The notes: generated from the sequence alone by a model not told the origin. A DNA stretch of 33,381 bases from Bacteriovoracaceae bacterium UBA1511 (GCA_002323535.1 DCQT01000045.1:1-33381), one strand, 5' to 3'. Shown: positions 24,876-33,286, counted from the stretch's first letter. Numbers and translations are program-made.

Positions 24876-24895
24876 ACAAAAGATGAAACTTTTGT
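24876..24895 (+). promoter_or_regulatory. Stem-loop in the secD leader
   Basis: ACAAAAG (24876-24882) pairs with CTTTTGT (24889-24895). The loop ATGAAA contains the start codon of a small leader ORF. No T-run follows, so it is not an intrinsic terminator. Confidence 0.45.
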
Positions 24896-24933
24896 GGTTT
24901 TCACGTTTACTAAAGGTATTTTATGAGAAGTAG
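24883..24933 (+). CDS. Candidate 16-residue leader peptide overlapping secD
   Basis: ATG at 24883 opens a short frame coding for MKLLWFSRLLKVFYEK with a TAG at 24931-24933. The frame runs 11 bases into secD and covers the AAAGG that serves as secD's Shine-Dalgarno site. Its start codon lies in a small hairpin loop and has no good Shine-Dalgarno site of its own. Sensor or arrest peptides control sec genes in some bacteria, but nothing here proves expression. Confidence 0.25.
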   Translation: MKLLWFSRLLKVFYEK

Positions 24934-26629
24934 CTGGTGGTATCGATTTTCTTTTTTTCTCGTTTTATTAGTTGTGTCAGGTCTTTCCGTAGTCCCCACA
25001 GTCTTTAATCACAACGAAGAAACCAAGTACCCAATTAAATCTAAAATTAATTTAGGTCTAGACCTGCAAGGTGGCCTATATATGATCATGGGAATTGATT
25101 TCAAGAAGGTTTTTAAGGACGAAATCTTGGCCTATATGAGAAAGGCTGAATTTGTTCTTCAGGACCAAGGAATTGGTTCTAGTTTAGGTGAGGGCGATTA
25201 CTCTAACCCTGAAGACCCATTCTATAGTATTAAAATTAATAATCCAGCAGATATTCAAAATGCGAAAGATCGTATCAGGGAATACTTTCCAAGTATCATC
25301 CGTTTGACTAAAGAAAATGGAAATGAGCTCTTTTATGGTATTTCCAATATGACAAAGACTCAAATTGAAGATCAGTCAGTGGGGAAATCAATTGAGGTTA
25401 TAAGAAACAGAATTGATGAGTTTGGTGTTACAGAGCCAGAGATTGTCTCTCAAGGTAAGGATCGTATCGTTGTTGCTTTGCCTGGTGTGAAGAATATAGA
25501 GCGAGCAAAGTCACTGATTGGTAAGACAGCTAAATTAGAATTTAAAATTGTTAATGACGAAGTTAATTTTCCTGAAATTACTTCTAAAATTGAAGCGGCC
25601 AAAAAAGAGGGAATCGACTTTAAAAAAGGTGAGCTTTTCTCTGCTTACCTAACAAAGCTTAATGCTTACATGAAAGATACACTACCCAAAGGCTATCAAA
25701 TCGCCTTTGAAAAAAGGGTTTCAAAAAAGACAAATGAAATTACTCAAATGATTCCATATGTTGTTGAAGAAGTGCCTCAATTAACAGGTGATGACCTTCA
25801 AGATGCTGGAGTTCAAATTGATCAACAAAAAAACCAACCTTATGTAAATCTTGTATTTAAATCCCAGGGGGCAAAAAGATTTGAAGATGTCACCGGTAAA
25901 AACCTTGGCAAAAGAATGGCCGTTATCCTTGATGGCAATGTCTATACGGCACCAAACATTCAGTCTCGAATTGCCGGAGGTCGTGCGCAGATTACTTTAG
26001 GCGTGGGTAACTTTAACAAAATGATGAAAGAGGCAAGAGATATCGCTCTTGTTTTACGAGCTGGTGCGCTTCCAGTGGAGCTAGAGTTCCAAGAACAAAG
26101 AACAGTCGGTCCATCACTAGGGGAAGACTCAATTGTTAAAGCTCGATTTGCCGGTATTGTCGGTGCCTTTGTTGTCTTCTTATTTATTCTTTTTTACTAC
26201 CGTATCTCAGGTATGATTGCTTTAGTGAGCTTAACAGTGAATGTTATCTTTGTTTTAGCTTGCCTTGTTGGCCTTGAGGCAACTTTAACTCTACCAGGTA
26301 TCGCGGGTATTGCTCTAACAATCGGTATGGCGGTAGATGCAAATATTATTATCTATGAAAGAATTAGAGAGGAAGTTAAAAAAGGTATCTCAAATTACAA
26401 AGCCGTCGAAGGCGGATTCTCTCAAGCATTTTGGACAATTATTGACGCAAACATTACAACTGCTCTTGCCGGTATCGCACTTTTAAATTTTGGCACAGGA
26501 CCGATCCGTGGTTTTGCGGTTACGTTACTGATCGGAATTTTTGTTACTGTTTACACCAGTTATTTTCTTGGAAACCTAATGTTTGAATTCTACATGAATA
26601 AAGTAGAAGGCCAAGAACTTAGTATCTAA
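24923..26629 (+). CDS. secD: Protein translocase subunit SecD
   Basis: SecD uses the proton-motive force to help pull exported proteins through SecYEG on the outer side of the inner membrane. This 568-aa protein has an N-terminal membrane helix (about 7-28), the motif NLGLDLQGGLYMI, and a large periplasmic region to about residue 375 (IRNRIDEFGVTEPEI, AGGRAQITLG). Five C-terminal membrane helices follow, with TIGMAVDANIIIYERIREE, the conserved Asp-containing segment. AAAGG lies seven bases before the ATG. It precedes secF by 15 bases. Confidence 0.98.
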   Translation: MRSSWWYRFSFFLVLLVVSGLSVVPTVFNHNEETKYPIKSKINLGLDLQGGLYMIMGIDFKKVFKDEILAYMRKAEFVLQDQGIGSSLGEGDYSNPEDPFYSIKINNPADIQNAKDRIREYFPSIIRLTKENGNELFYGISNMTKTQIEDQSVGKSIEVIRNRIDEFGVTEPEIVSQGKDRIVVALPGVKNIERAKSLIGKTAKLEFKIVNDEVNFPEITSKIEAAKKEGIDFKKGELFSAYLTKLNAYMKDTLPKGYQIAFEKRVSKKTNEITQMIPYVVEEVPQLTGDDLQDAGVQIDQQKNQPYVNLVFKSQGAKRFEDVTGKNLGKRMAVILDGNVYTAPNIQSRIAGGRAQITLGVGNFNKMMKEARDIALVLRAGALPVELEFQEQRTVGPSLGEDSIVKARFAGIVGAFVVFLFILFYYRISGMIALVSLTVNVIFVLACLVGLEATLTLPGIAGIALTIGMAVDANIIIYERIREEVKKGISNYKAVEGGFSQAFWTIIDANITTALAGIALLNFGTGPIRGFAVTLLIGIFVTVYTSYFLGNLMFEFYMNKVEGQELSI

Positions 26630-26644
26630 TTAAAGGATAATAAA

Positions 26645-27586
26645 ATGATTCAAATATTTAAAAATAAAACAGACTTTAAATTTACTAACTATTTTGGCAT
26701 CACTTCTGTTGCTTCTACAGCTCTAGTTGCAGGTAGTTTATATTTACTATTTACAATGATGAATTACGGAGTTGACTTTAGAGGTGGAGCGGAAGTTCAA
26801 GCCAAATTTAAAAACTCTGTCACTGTTTCTGATGTGCGAGGATCGATTGAGAAGATTGGTTTTGAAGGTACTACTGTTCAAAGAATTGGAGAGGAGTCTG
26901 AAAATGAAGTTCTTGTTAAGGTCCTTGCAAATAAAGGCGACTTAAATAAGGTAGAGTCTGAAATTGAAAAAGGGCTAACTACAAGGTTTGGTGCCGGAAA
27001 CGTTGATATTAGAAAAGTTGATATTGTTGGGCCAAAAGCAGGTGCCGAATTAAGGCTTTCAGGCTTCCAAGCAATGGCATACGCCCTTCTCGCCATTATG
27101 ATTTACATTGGACTAAGGTTTGATTTTAAATATGCACCAGGAGCTATTTTCGCTCTTTTTCACGATGTATCTATTATTTTAGGAATCTTTGCCCTGACAG
27201 GAACAGAGTTTACCCTTCAGACAGTTGCGGCTCTTTTGGCGGTTATTGGGTATTCTGTTAATGATACCGTTATTGTTTATGATCGTGTGCGGGAAAATGA
27301 AGAAAAATTTTCGGGAAGCACTCTCTCAGATAATATTGATAGAGCGGTTAATGACACTCTTTCCCGTACTATTTTAACTTCTGGAACAACTCTTTTTGTT
27401 TCTGGGGCGATGTTTATCTATGGAGGCGAAGCTATTCATAGTTTTTTCTTTGCTATTACCTTAGGTGTTTTAATTGGAACATATTCTTCAATTTTTGTGG
27501 CAGCACCTGTGACACTTTTATTCGATAAATTTTTTGGTGAGGGTAATGAAGACAGTTCAAATCAAAGGGCAATGTCATCACATTAG
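26645..27586 (+). CDS. secF: Protein translocase subunit SecF
   Basis: This SecD partner is 313 aa with six predicted membrane helices. YGVDFRGGAEVQ is the first periplasmic motif and AVIGYSVNDTVIVYDRVRENEE the conserved transmembrane/cytoplasmic segment. AAAGGA lies just upstream of the ATG. It ends the operon, and a strong terminator follows within 25 bases. The C-terminal tail (NEDSSNQRAMSSH) is short and hydrophilic. Confidence 0.98.
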   Translation: MIQIFKNKTDFKFTNYFGITSVASTALVAGSLYLLFTMMNYGVDFRGGAEVQAKFKNSVTVSDVRGSIEKIGFEGTTVQRIGEESENEVLVKVLANKGDLNKVESEIEKGLTTRFGAGNVDIRKVDIVGPKAGAELRLSGFQAMAYALLAIMIYIGLRFDFKYAPGAIFALFHDVSIILGIFALTGTEFTLQTVAALLAVIGYSVNDTVIVYDRVRENEEKFSGSTLSDNIDRAVNDTLSRTILTSGTTLFVSGAMFIYGGEAIHSFFFAITLGVLIGTYSSIFVAAPVTLLFDKFFGEGNEDSSNQRAMSSH

Positions 27587-27610
27587 GATTAAATAAAAAT
27601 CTTTTCTAAG

Positions 27611-27636
27611 AAGGGGCTTCTAAAGCCCCTTTTTTT
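27611..27636 (+). terminator. Rho-independent terminator after secF
   Basis: AAGGGGCTT (27611-27619), loop CTA and AAGCCCCTT (27623-27631) make a nine-pair GC-rich hairpin. It is followed by a T run that overlaps the last codons of the convergent lipoprotein gene. Confidence 0.93.
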
Positions 27637-29374
27637 AATTATTAATGACAGGATTAGTTGTTACGTTTCCAATAGATGGCACACAACCGTACCGTTTGTC
27701 CGGCGGTCTAACGACGGTTTGAAGGTCCTTTTCATCATTGCCTGTTCCAATTTCACTTGCGGCCCTAATTGTATAAATATCTTGGGTAGATTTCCTAACA
27801 TAAGGGTCATTAATGTCCGCAGGCCAATAAAACATTATTCTTTTACTTGTTGAAGTTATCTCATCTGGCTCAAGGTGCTGTCCATCCTCATAATAAAACC
27901 AAATCTTTTTTAAAAGAGTCTCCCTTATGAAAATTATATCCTGTCCTGCTTCTACTCTCTCTCCATCCTCATCTGTAAAAGCTAAAGCCTCTCTTTCGGC
28001 AATATATATACCCTCAGTATCCACACCTATATATTCTTTCAAAACTCTAAATAATGGATCACTGCCATTATATCTGCTTTGGTCAGGGCAAAAACCCTGC
28101 CCGGTATTTGTATCGATAAATGGAATCATAAAATAGCCTAGAATTGTGAGGTTATTATCGCCTTCACTTGTTGCTATTACGTTAGGCCACTTAAAAAGTG
28201 AAAAAAGCTTTACATCTCTTGAGATACTGTATTCATCAAGAAGCCTTGTTTGAATTTCATCATTGATGTCTTCCTTACCATTTCCATCGGTATCGACAAA
28301 CCGATTGTCTCTATAATTCCAAATGGCAAAGTGTTGAGGGATTTCCTCTAATCTTGGAAATAGGGGAGAGTCTTCTTCTCCGAATAGCATATCATGACAA
28401 AAGAACCTTCCATCAGATGTATTCGGTATTGTTGGTGGTGGATTATTTGGACTGTAGTAAAAGTGAAATTTAACATAATCTAAAGAAAAGAAACTCGCCG
28501 CATTACTAGGTCCAAATCTTGAAACGCATGTGTACATGGTCGCGGGATGAATACTTAGAGGGCCTCTGGTTGAAACCTCTTTGTCGGGGTCAATTTTTCT
28601 AATTTGAACAGAGCCAGACGTTGCACCGCTAGTTGTTTCCTTTAAGGTTAAAACATAAGTTTGGTTTAATGCGAGAGTTTTTATATCTATGGTGAATGAA
28701 GATTGTCCGGTAAATTCTTTAATGGGGAGAGTGAACTTGCCGCTTCCATCACTTAATTCAGCAACACATCCTGGGTTGAGAAGTCCATCTCCAATTTCAA
28801 TCGAGCACCAATTTTGTAATGAGCCAAGAGAAGGATTAAGTAAAACCGATTCATTTAAAACTACTTCACCAAATAATAATTCTTCATTATTAGTATTTTT
28901 TCCTGCACATACTTGGGAGCAATTATTTAGTGTGATTGCTTTTGTATTTTGGCAACCACATACATTGCTTTTAAATTGAATCGCGTTCGTTGGCCTAATT
29001 ATTTCTTCTATGCAAACACCTTTGGTGGCCTCAATTGTCTCTTGAATTTCTGTAACCTGCTCATCACTTAGTTCACTTGCCTCTCTTTCTTGTTCTATTA
29101 GTGCACTTATTTCTTCAGAGGAAGCTTCTTTAAAACCTTCGGGACACTCATCTAGACATTGAGTTCTTTCAACATTTAAAAATACATCGGTAAATGCTCT
29201 ACCACTACCATCTTGACAGTCATCAACATCATTTGTGTTATCTGATAAAGTAAAATCTTGAATTATAGGAAGACTTTGTCTTCCCTCTGATTCCACTAAA
29301 CCACTAAGACAACTTGTTAGAGATATTCCAAGTAGTAATAGTAAACCAATTTTATTTGCGGTTTTTGTCATCAT
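27635..29374 (-). CDS. Cys-rich lipoprotein of unknown function
   Basis: This 579-aa protein has two adjacent start codons (MMTK) and a lipoprotein signal LLLLLGISLTSC. The N-terminal third is Cys-rich (DDCQDGSG, TQCLDECPEGF, VCGCQNTK, NNCSQVCAGK) and includes an acidic Glu-rich helix (about 85-115). RFVDTDGNGKEDINDE resembles an EF-hand/dockerin-type Ca loop. The remainder has beta-rich stretches (FTIDIKTLALNQTYVLTL) and no recognised catalytic motif. GAAGAAG precedes the starts; spacing favours the second ATG. It is convergent with secF and expressed alone. Confidence 0.72.
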   Translation of the reverse strand: MMTKTANKIGLLLLLGISLTSCLSGLVESEGRQSLPIIQDFTLSDNTNDVDDCQDGSGRAFTDVFLNVERTQCLDECPEGFKEASSEEISALIEQEREASELSDEQVTEIQETIEATKGVCIEEIIRPTNAIQFKSNVCGCQNTKAITLNNCSQVCAGKNTNNEELLFGEVVLNESVLLNPSLGSLQNWCSIEIGDGLLNPGCVAELSDGSGKFTLPIKEFTGQSSFTIDIKTLALNQTYVLTLKETTSGATSGSVQIRKIDPDKEVSTRGPLSIHPATMYTCVSRFGPSNAASFFSLDYVKFHFYYSPNNPPPTIPNTSDGRFFCHDMLFGEEDSPLFPRLEEIPQHFAIWNYRDNRFVDTDGNGKEDINDEIQTRLLDEYSISRDVKLFSLFKWPNVIATSEGDNNLTILGYFMIPFIDTNTGQGFCPDQSRYNGSDPLFRVLKEYIGVDTEGIYIAEREALAFTDEDGERVEAGQDIIFIRETLLKKIWFYYEDGQHLEPDEITSTSKRIMFYWPADINDPYVRKSTQDIYTIRAASEIGTGNDEKDLQTVVRPPDKRYGCVPSIGNVTTNPVINN

Positions 29375-29613
29375 ATCTTCTTCTTTATCGCCAAGAGCCT
29401 CTCAATCTTTAAATACTCTCATTATGAGGGAATAGGATTCCATATTTTGATTTTTTTGGATGAAAAACATAATAGTTTTAAAGCTTTAGCGCCTATAAGC
29501 CGGTTCTAAGGAAATCATTAGATTGCCTTAAAAAATTCTCACTGCCTGATTAAAGGTATTTATAAATGTTTCCGATAGATAAATATCTGAAATATTTAGA
29601 TCAGGAGAAAGTA
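29375..29613. other. Intergenic region before the HU/IHF gene
   Basis: These 239 bases hold an 11-base palindrome CTCATTATGAG (29418-29428), close to the start of the minus-strand lipoprotein gene. An in-frame ATG at 29566 opens the HU frame early but has no Shine-Dalgarno sequence. No convincing sigma70 promoter was recognised for either gene. Confidence 0.4.
29603..29607 (+). promoter_or_regulatory. Shine-Dalgarno site that sets the HU/IHF start
   Basis: AGGAG six bases before ATG 29614 fits the family N-terminus MTKADLI and rules against the upstream in-frame ATG at 29566. Confidence 0.8.
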
Positions 29614-29919
29614 ATGACTAAAGCAGATTTGATAGCCGCAATGGAAAAACAAGGTAATTTAAATCACAAGCAAGCGGAACATATAATCAATATCGCATTT
29701 GAATCTATGATTCATGCTCTTTATAACGATGAAAGAATTGAGATACGAGGCTTTGGTTCTTTTGCAAATAGAAACTACAAAGCCTATGAGGGGAGAAACC
29801 CTAAAACTGGAAAAATTGTTAAGGTTCCACCTAAAAAGGTTCCATTTTTTAAAGTAGGTAAAGAACTTAAAGAAATGGTTGATGCAGGCAAAGACAAATA
29901 CGTCATCAGAGAGGCATAA
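29614..29919 (+). CDS. HU/IHF-family DNA-bending protein (IHF beta-like)
   Basis: Starting at ATG 29614 the protein is 101 aa, the usual length for the family. MTKADLIAAMEK is the normal N-terminus. ERIEIRGFGSFANRNY and EGRNPKTGKIV form the beta arms, with the Pro of RNP that intercalates at DNA kinks. VPFFKVGKELKEMV is the closing helix. RIEIRGFGSF and the GRNPKTG block resemble IHF beta more than HU. It binds and bends DNA, acting in chromosome packing, transcription or recombination. It stands alone and is followed by a terminator. Confidence 0.93.
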   Translation: MTKADLIAAMEKQGNLNHKQAEHIINIAFESMIHALYNDERIEIRGFGSFANRNYKAYEGRNPKTGKIVKVPPKKVPFFKVGKELKEMVDAGKDKYVIREA

Positions 29920-29951
29920 ATCTTAATACCAATCTTTATTATTACTTTTTT

Positions 29952-29982
29952 AAAAACCTGCTTTGTGCAGGTTTTTATTTTT
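29952..29982 (+). terminator. Rho-independent terminator after the HU/IHF gene
   Basis: AAAAACCTGC (29952-29961), loop TTTGT and GCAGGTTTTT (29967-29976) form a ten-pair stem followed by ATTTTT. The A-rich 5' arm may let it also terminate the minus-strand gene ending at 30066. Confidence 0.9.
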
Positions 29983-30065
29983 AATATATTAATTATATAA
30001 TACAAAGTTTCTTTCTGATATTCACCACAATAAAGTTTTTTGTAATCTAAATATTATAATTGAAA

Positions 30066-30494
30066 TTATTCTAAAATCTTTCTCAATTCGGTAATGAATT
30101 TTGATTTATTAACCATAGTCTTGCAATTAATAGGTTGTTCGTTTTTTAGAAAAAAAGCTGAATCCGGTTTAGTTTGATCCTCGTAGATTTTAAGATCACC
30201 CTTTTCGTGAAAAATTAGACTACTTTTTTGATATTCACTGCACTTTATATCCCAATAAATATGATGAGATTTCACTATAGAGTTTTGTTTTTTTAAATTA
30301 AATCTTGCGCTCCCTTTGCATTCTTGAACCTCTATACCTTCAAAAAATGATTTAATACTAATGGCTTTTTCATTAACTTGAAGTTTAATAATATAGTCTT
30401 TTTTGGAGACTGAGTGTTTTCCCTCGCAAAAATAATCAGCGGCAAAGGATGAAAACGAAAATAAAAATATTGATAAGGTTTTCAAAAAATACAT
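30066..30494 (-). CDS. Small exported protein downstream of the PAD gene
   Basis: This 142-aa protein has a clear signal peptide (MYFLKTLSIFLFSFSSFA, then ADYFCEG). The mature part is Lys-rich and beta-like with four Cys (YFCEG, VQECKG, DIKCSE, INCKT), a pattern able to form two disulfides. It starts only three bases after the deiminase stop, so the two are probably one operon. No domain was recognised. An accessory, substrate-binding or inhibitor role for the enzyme is a guess from position. The same arrangement, a small Cys-containing exported protein after a secreted enzyme, occurs at 9565. Confidence 0.65.
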   Translation of the reverse strand: MYFLKTLSIFLFSFSSFAADYFCEGKHSVSKKDYIIKLQVNEKAISIKSFFEGIEVQECKGSARFNLKKQNSIVKSHHIYWDIKCSEYQKSSLIFHEKGDLKIYEDQTKPDSAFFLKNEQPINCKTMVNKSKFITELRKILE

Positions 30495-30497
30495 AAT

Positions 30498-32123
30498 TTA
30501 CTTCCTTGGCCTACAAAATGGAATTGTGTGAGATGAGCAATGTAAGTTCCCTTCACCCATATGTGCGTACTCATAGGTTCTAATAAACCTCGCTTGGTTT
30601 CCTCTTTGTTCCATTTGGTTTTTTAGGTAATTTTTAAAAACAGAAACTTCATTATCACTGTAAATCATTGTCTCATTTAAAAAAACTCCATTTGTAGGAC
30701 TTGGGAAAAATGACAGAGAGTCGCCATTTTTCGCCAAGATTTTCTTTCCGTTATGTTCAATTATTTTAGAAGTGGGACTAGGTGAGTAATAAAAATCTGG
30801 AACCCTCATCACGTCAATGAATTGTGTGCATTGTGGGAGTCTACGAGAAATTGTATCTGTAATTTTCTTTAGATTTTCTTCCATTGTTTTTTCTATTACC
30901 TCATTTAGCTCAAAAAGATCAGGCGTGTTTGTAACTGCATCTATAAAATCTTGGTTCGTCATTTTTTTTATGTTTTCAATAGTACATTCTCTTAGAAGTT
31001 TTCCAATATGTCTCACCATTCCAGCATGAGAAGTGGAAGGTAGTATGAGGTTAAAAACTCCTTTAGAGTCATGCCTTGGTGTTTCTTTCGGAGTGATTGA
31101 TTTTTGTTTTTTTTTCGCTCTTATAATATTTGGGTAAACGCCACAGAGCTTTTGCTTTCTGTTTTCGTAATATGGTCTCTCTGAAACTCCAGCGGGAGGT
31201 GGATCAATTAAAGTTTTGTTAGGATCTTTTTTTAATAGCTCTAATGCTTTCATAGGGCTTGCTGCATTTATTGTAAAATTACATTCAGGTGGAACATTTG
31301 AATTTTTATTTCCTGGTGTAATTTTAATTATTTCATCGACGTGACCTACTTCAAGCCAGCTTGTGAAAATTTGACTATGGTCTTTTTTATCTTGGCATAT
31401 ACTTTGTGCCAGTCCGTCTCCGAGATTATCTCCATATAGACACCCTCCACCTGGAAGGCCTTCTAAGTTACCCCCCATTTCTCCGTTGCCAGAGGATCTA
31501 GGGTCCTCTGGTAGAGGGGGTCCTATTTGGGTATTACACGAAGAGTCAGAAAGGGCGCTACTGATTTTCTCGGACGATTTTCTGCTCATGTGAAACTTAG
31601 ACTTATAGCTTTTAAAATTTCTTATTTCTGGTGCGCCTGAGGAGAGGTCATAAAAACTTTCAAAATAGTCTTGTTGCCATGTGTATCCTAGAACTTTAGC
31701 CTGAACTATTCGTGACTTAAGCTTATCAACTTCCTCAATTGGGTAGCCCGACTGTAGGAGGCCTTCTTCTACAAGTTCTTTAATTCTATCAACTCTTGAA
31801 TTACTTCTGATAGGGATAATGAACATAGGAACTTTTTCGGTTTTTTGCCCCCGGTAAGCTTTTATTGCTTCTAGTACAAATATTGCGGGAGTGTGATAGC
31901 TAAGGTTCGATGTATTATAGGGAGCGTTAGAGATAACAACAGCTTGAGTTGGGTAGGTGTCATCTAAAATTCTTGATGAGCCTTCTGGACATTCTTTTGT
32001 TTGAACTGTTTTTGGGGGGCAATCTACCTTTTTTGATGATGAACTTCCAAAAAGACCAAAAAAAGCATACGCATTTGTAGAAATTTTAAAATAAATAAGA
32101 AGCGAAAAAATTATATTTTTCAT
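30498..32123 (-). CDS. Exported protein-arginine deiminase (vertebrate PAD-type catalytic domain)
   Basis: PADs convert protein arginine to citrulline. This 541-aa protein has a signal peptide (cleavage near TNAYA-FFG) and residues matching the PAD C-terminal domain (PF03068). TWQQDYFE holds Asp152 (compare human PAD4 Asp350). GEMGGNLEG matches the GGNLE block. SWLEVGHVDEIIKITP gives His261 and Asp263 (compare His471/Asp473). The end, GEGNLHCSSHTIPFCR, gives Cys529 (compare nucleophile Cys645 in GEVHCGTN). SFFPSPTNGVFLNETMI resembles the PAD FFPNMVN segment. The PAD_N and PAD_M immunoglobulin-like domains are absent; low-complexity segments with Cys pairs replace them. Whether the Ca-binding residues survive is unclear. 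The family call is strong; activity and target are inferred. Confidence 0.87.
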   Translation of the reverse strand: MKNIIFSLLIYFKISTNAYAFFGLFGSSSSKKVDCPPKTVQTKECPEGSSRILDDTYPTQAVVISNAPYNTSNLSYHTPAIFVLEAIKAYRGQKTEKVPMFIIPIRSNSRVDRIKELVEEGLLQSGYPIEEVDKLKSRIVQAKVLGYTWQQDYFESFYDLSSGAPEIRNFKSYKSKFHMSRKSSEKISSALSDSSCNTQIGPPLPEDPRSSGNGEMGGNLEGLPGGGCLYGDNLGDGLAQSICQDKKDHSQIFTSWLEVGHVDEIIKITPGNKNSNVPPECNFTINAASPMKALELLKKDPNKTLIDPPPAGVSERPYYENRKQKLCGVYPNIIRAKKKQKSITPKETPRHDSKGVFNLILPSTSHAGMVRHIGKLLRECTIENIKKMTNQDFIDAVTNTPDLFELNEVIEKTMEENLKKITDTISRRLPQCTQFIDVMRVPDFYYSPSPTSKIIEHNGKKILAKNGDSLSFFPSPTNGVFLNETMIYSDNEVSVFKNYLKNQMEQRGNQARFIRTYEYAHMGEGNLHCSSHTIPFCRPRK

Positions 32124-32155
32124 TTATCACATCCATGTAATGCCCTTCCAATTCT

Positions 32156-32184
32156 AGCATAAGATCAGTTGTTAGACGTGTTAA
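32156..32184 (-). promoter_or_regulatory. Promoter of the PAD operon
   Basis: On the minus strand TTAACA (32184-32179) and TATGCT (32161-32156) are separated by exactly 17 bases. The predicted start lies about 26 bases before the ATG. Confidence 0.6.
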
Positions 32185-32224
32185 AATTAGATGGATTATT
32201 TTTCTTATATAATGTTTGTGAAAT

Positions 32225-32251
32225 AAAATGCGCTAATTTTTAGCGCATTTT
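32225..32251 (-). terminator. Terminator of the 256-aa protein gene
   Basis: An 11-pair stem (AAAATGCGCTA with TAGCGCATTTT) has a five-base loop, followed on the minus strand by ATTTC. It ends the gene that stops at 32274 and isolates the PAD operon. It may work in both directions. Confidence 0.75.
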
Positions 32252-32273
32252 AATCCTGATTTTTATTTGTTTT

Positions 32274-33044
32274 TTATCTAGAAGTGCCACCCCAGGTTCC
32301 TCCAAGAGTTATACCTCCGTAGGACGATTTATATCTTGTACCATCTGCTAGGGTATTTTGACCTTGCTCGAACTCAAGTCCCATTCTTATACTATTCGTA
32401 AGGTTTACAGATGCTTCTGCACTTTTAGTTATTTCATGACCCGTCGAAAATGCACTTTGTCTCATTTCAGCCTCTCCAACGATTCTGACAATATCCTTTA
32501 TATTTAACTCTGCGCCAGCATATAGCGCTGGATCAAAAATACCATCACGCTTTCCCACTTCTAGCCCTAGTCCAATTCCGGCCTGAGCTGAGAGGTGGGA
32601 GTTTTTTCCCATATCAACTTGAGCACCAATTCCTGTTCCATAATCGAGGAGCATAAAAGAGCCTGAGTTTTTAACTCCATCATCAGAAAATGTTAAAAAT
32701 GAATTCTTTCTGTGGACAAAAGGTCGGAAGCCACGTTCAGAGGTAGTAAATGATTTTTTTTCAACAGTCCCAAGAAGGTCAAGTTCAATTTTGTGTTGAG
32801 ATTCTTGTCCAGTGTTTGATGTTATATGTGTTGGCTTAAAAGATATCTTACTTTCATCTCTTCTGACTTCAACGCCACTATCTACTTCAACAGTTGAAGC
32901 TATTTCAAATCCCATATTTTCTACGTGGGGGTTATATTTTACTTGTACCTCTGTATCATTTTTAATGACTTTTCCTCCATCAGCAAAAAGAGTTGGTGTT
33001 GTCATTAATGAAGATGCTATCGTAGTAAGTAGGATTTTTTTCAT
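32274..33044 (-). CDS. Exported beta-rich protein, probable outer-membrane barrel
   Basis: This 256-aa protein has a signal peptide (MKKILLTTIASSLMTTPTLFA). The mature part alternates polar and hydrophobic residues in many short strands (TEVQVKYNP, HKIELDLLGTV, GTGIGAQVDMG, SHLSAQAGIGLGLEVG, LYAGAELNI, RIVGEAEMR, ASVNLTNSIRMGLEFEQG). It ends in Gly-rich YGGITLGGTWGG. These are features of an eight- to twelve-strand outer-membrane barrel. The last residue is Arg rather than the common aromatic, so a barrel is likely but not certain. It carries its own terminator and appears monocistronic. Function unknown. Confidence 0.68.
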   Translation of the reverse strand: MKKILLTTIASSLMTTPTLFADGGKVIKNDTEVQVKYNPHVENMGFEIASTVEVDSGVEVRRDESKISFKPTHITSNTGQESQHKIELDLLGTVEKKSFTTSERGFRPFVHRKNSFLTFSDDGVKNSGSFMLLDYGTGIGAQVDMGKNSHLSAQAGIGLGLEVGKRDGIFDPALYAGAELNIKDIVRIVGEAEMRQSAFSTGHEITKSAEASVNLTNSIRMGLEFEQGQNTLADGTRYKSSYGGITLGGTWGGTSR

Positions 33045-33244
33045 TTTTGGGTCCTTTGAAGTTCAAAAATTTCAATTCAGGATCTTTTTAGCAAGCACAC
33101 GGCCATTTCCTCTTCATGAGATGAAACAGTTTTAATCCCTCTGCGTTGATAGTTTTTTAAGGTGTCTATTGTTTATACACTCATAAATTGGTCAATTTGC
33201 TGCTGATTTTGGTGAATTTAAGAATAATTTGCCGCGCAGGATTA
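33045..33244. other. Intergenic region before tRNA-Cys
   Basis: This stretch must hold the promoter for the minus-strand gene at 33044. A minus-strand TTGACC at 33195-33190 is a possible -35, but no matching -10 was found. Nothing else is recognised. Confidence 0.35.
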
Positions 33245-33273
33245 TTGACATTTCAAGAGTTTAGAATCATTAT
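33245..33273 (+). promoter_or_regulatory. Consensus promoter of tRNA-Cys
   Basis: A perfect TTGACA (33245-33250) is followed, after 17 bases, by CATTAT (33268-33273). The predicted start is a few bases before the mature tRNA. Confidence 0.82.
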
Positions 33274-33286
33274 CACTACTTCTTTG

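Noticed and set aside
24876..24895. Terminator between tatA and secD
   Set aside because: The hairpin is A/T-rich with seven pairs and no T-run, and it lies downstream of a good promoter for secD.
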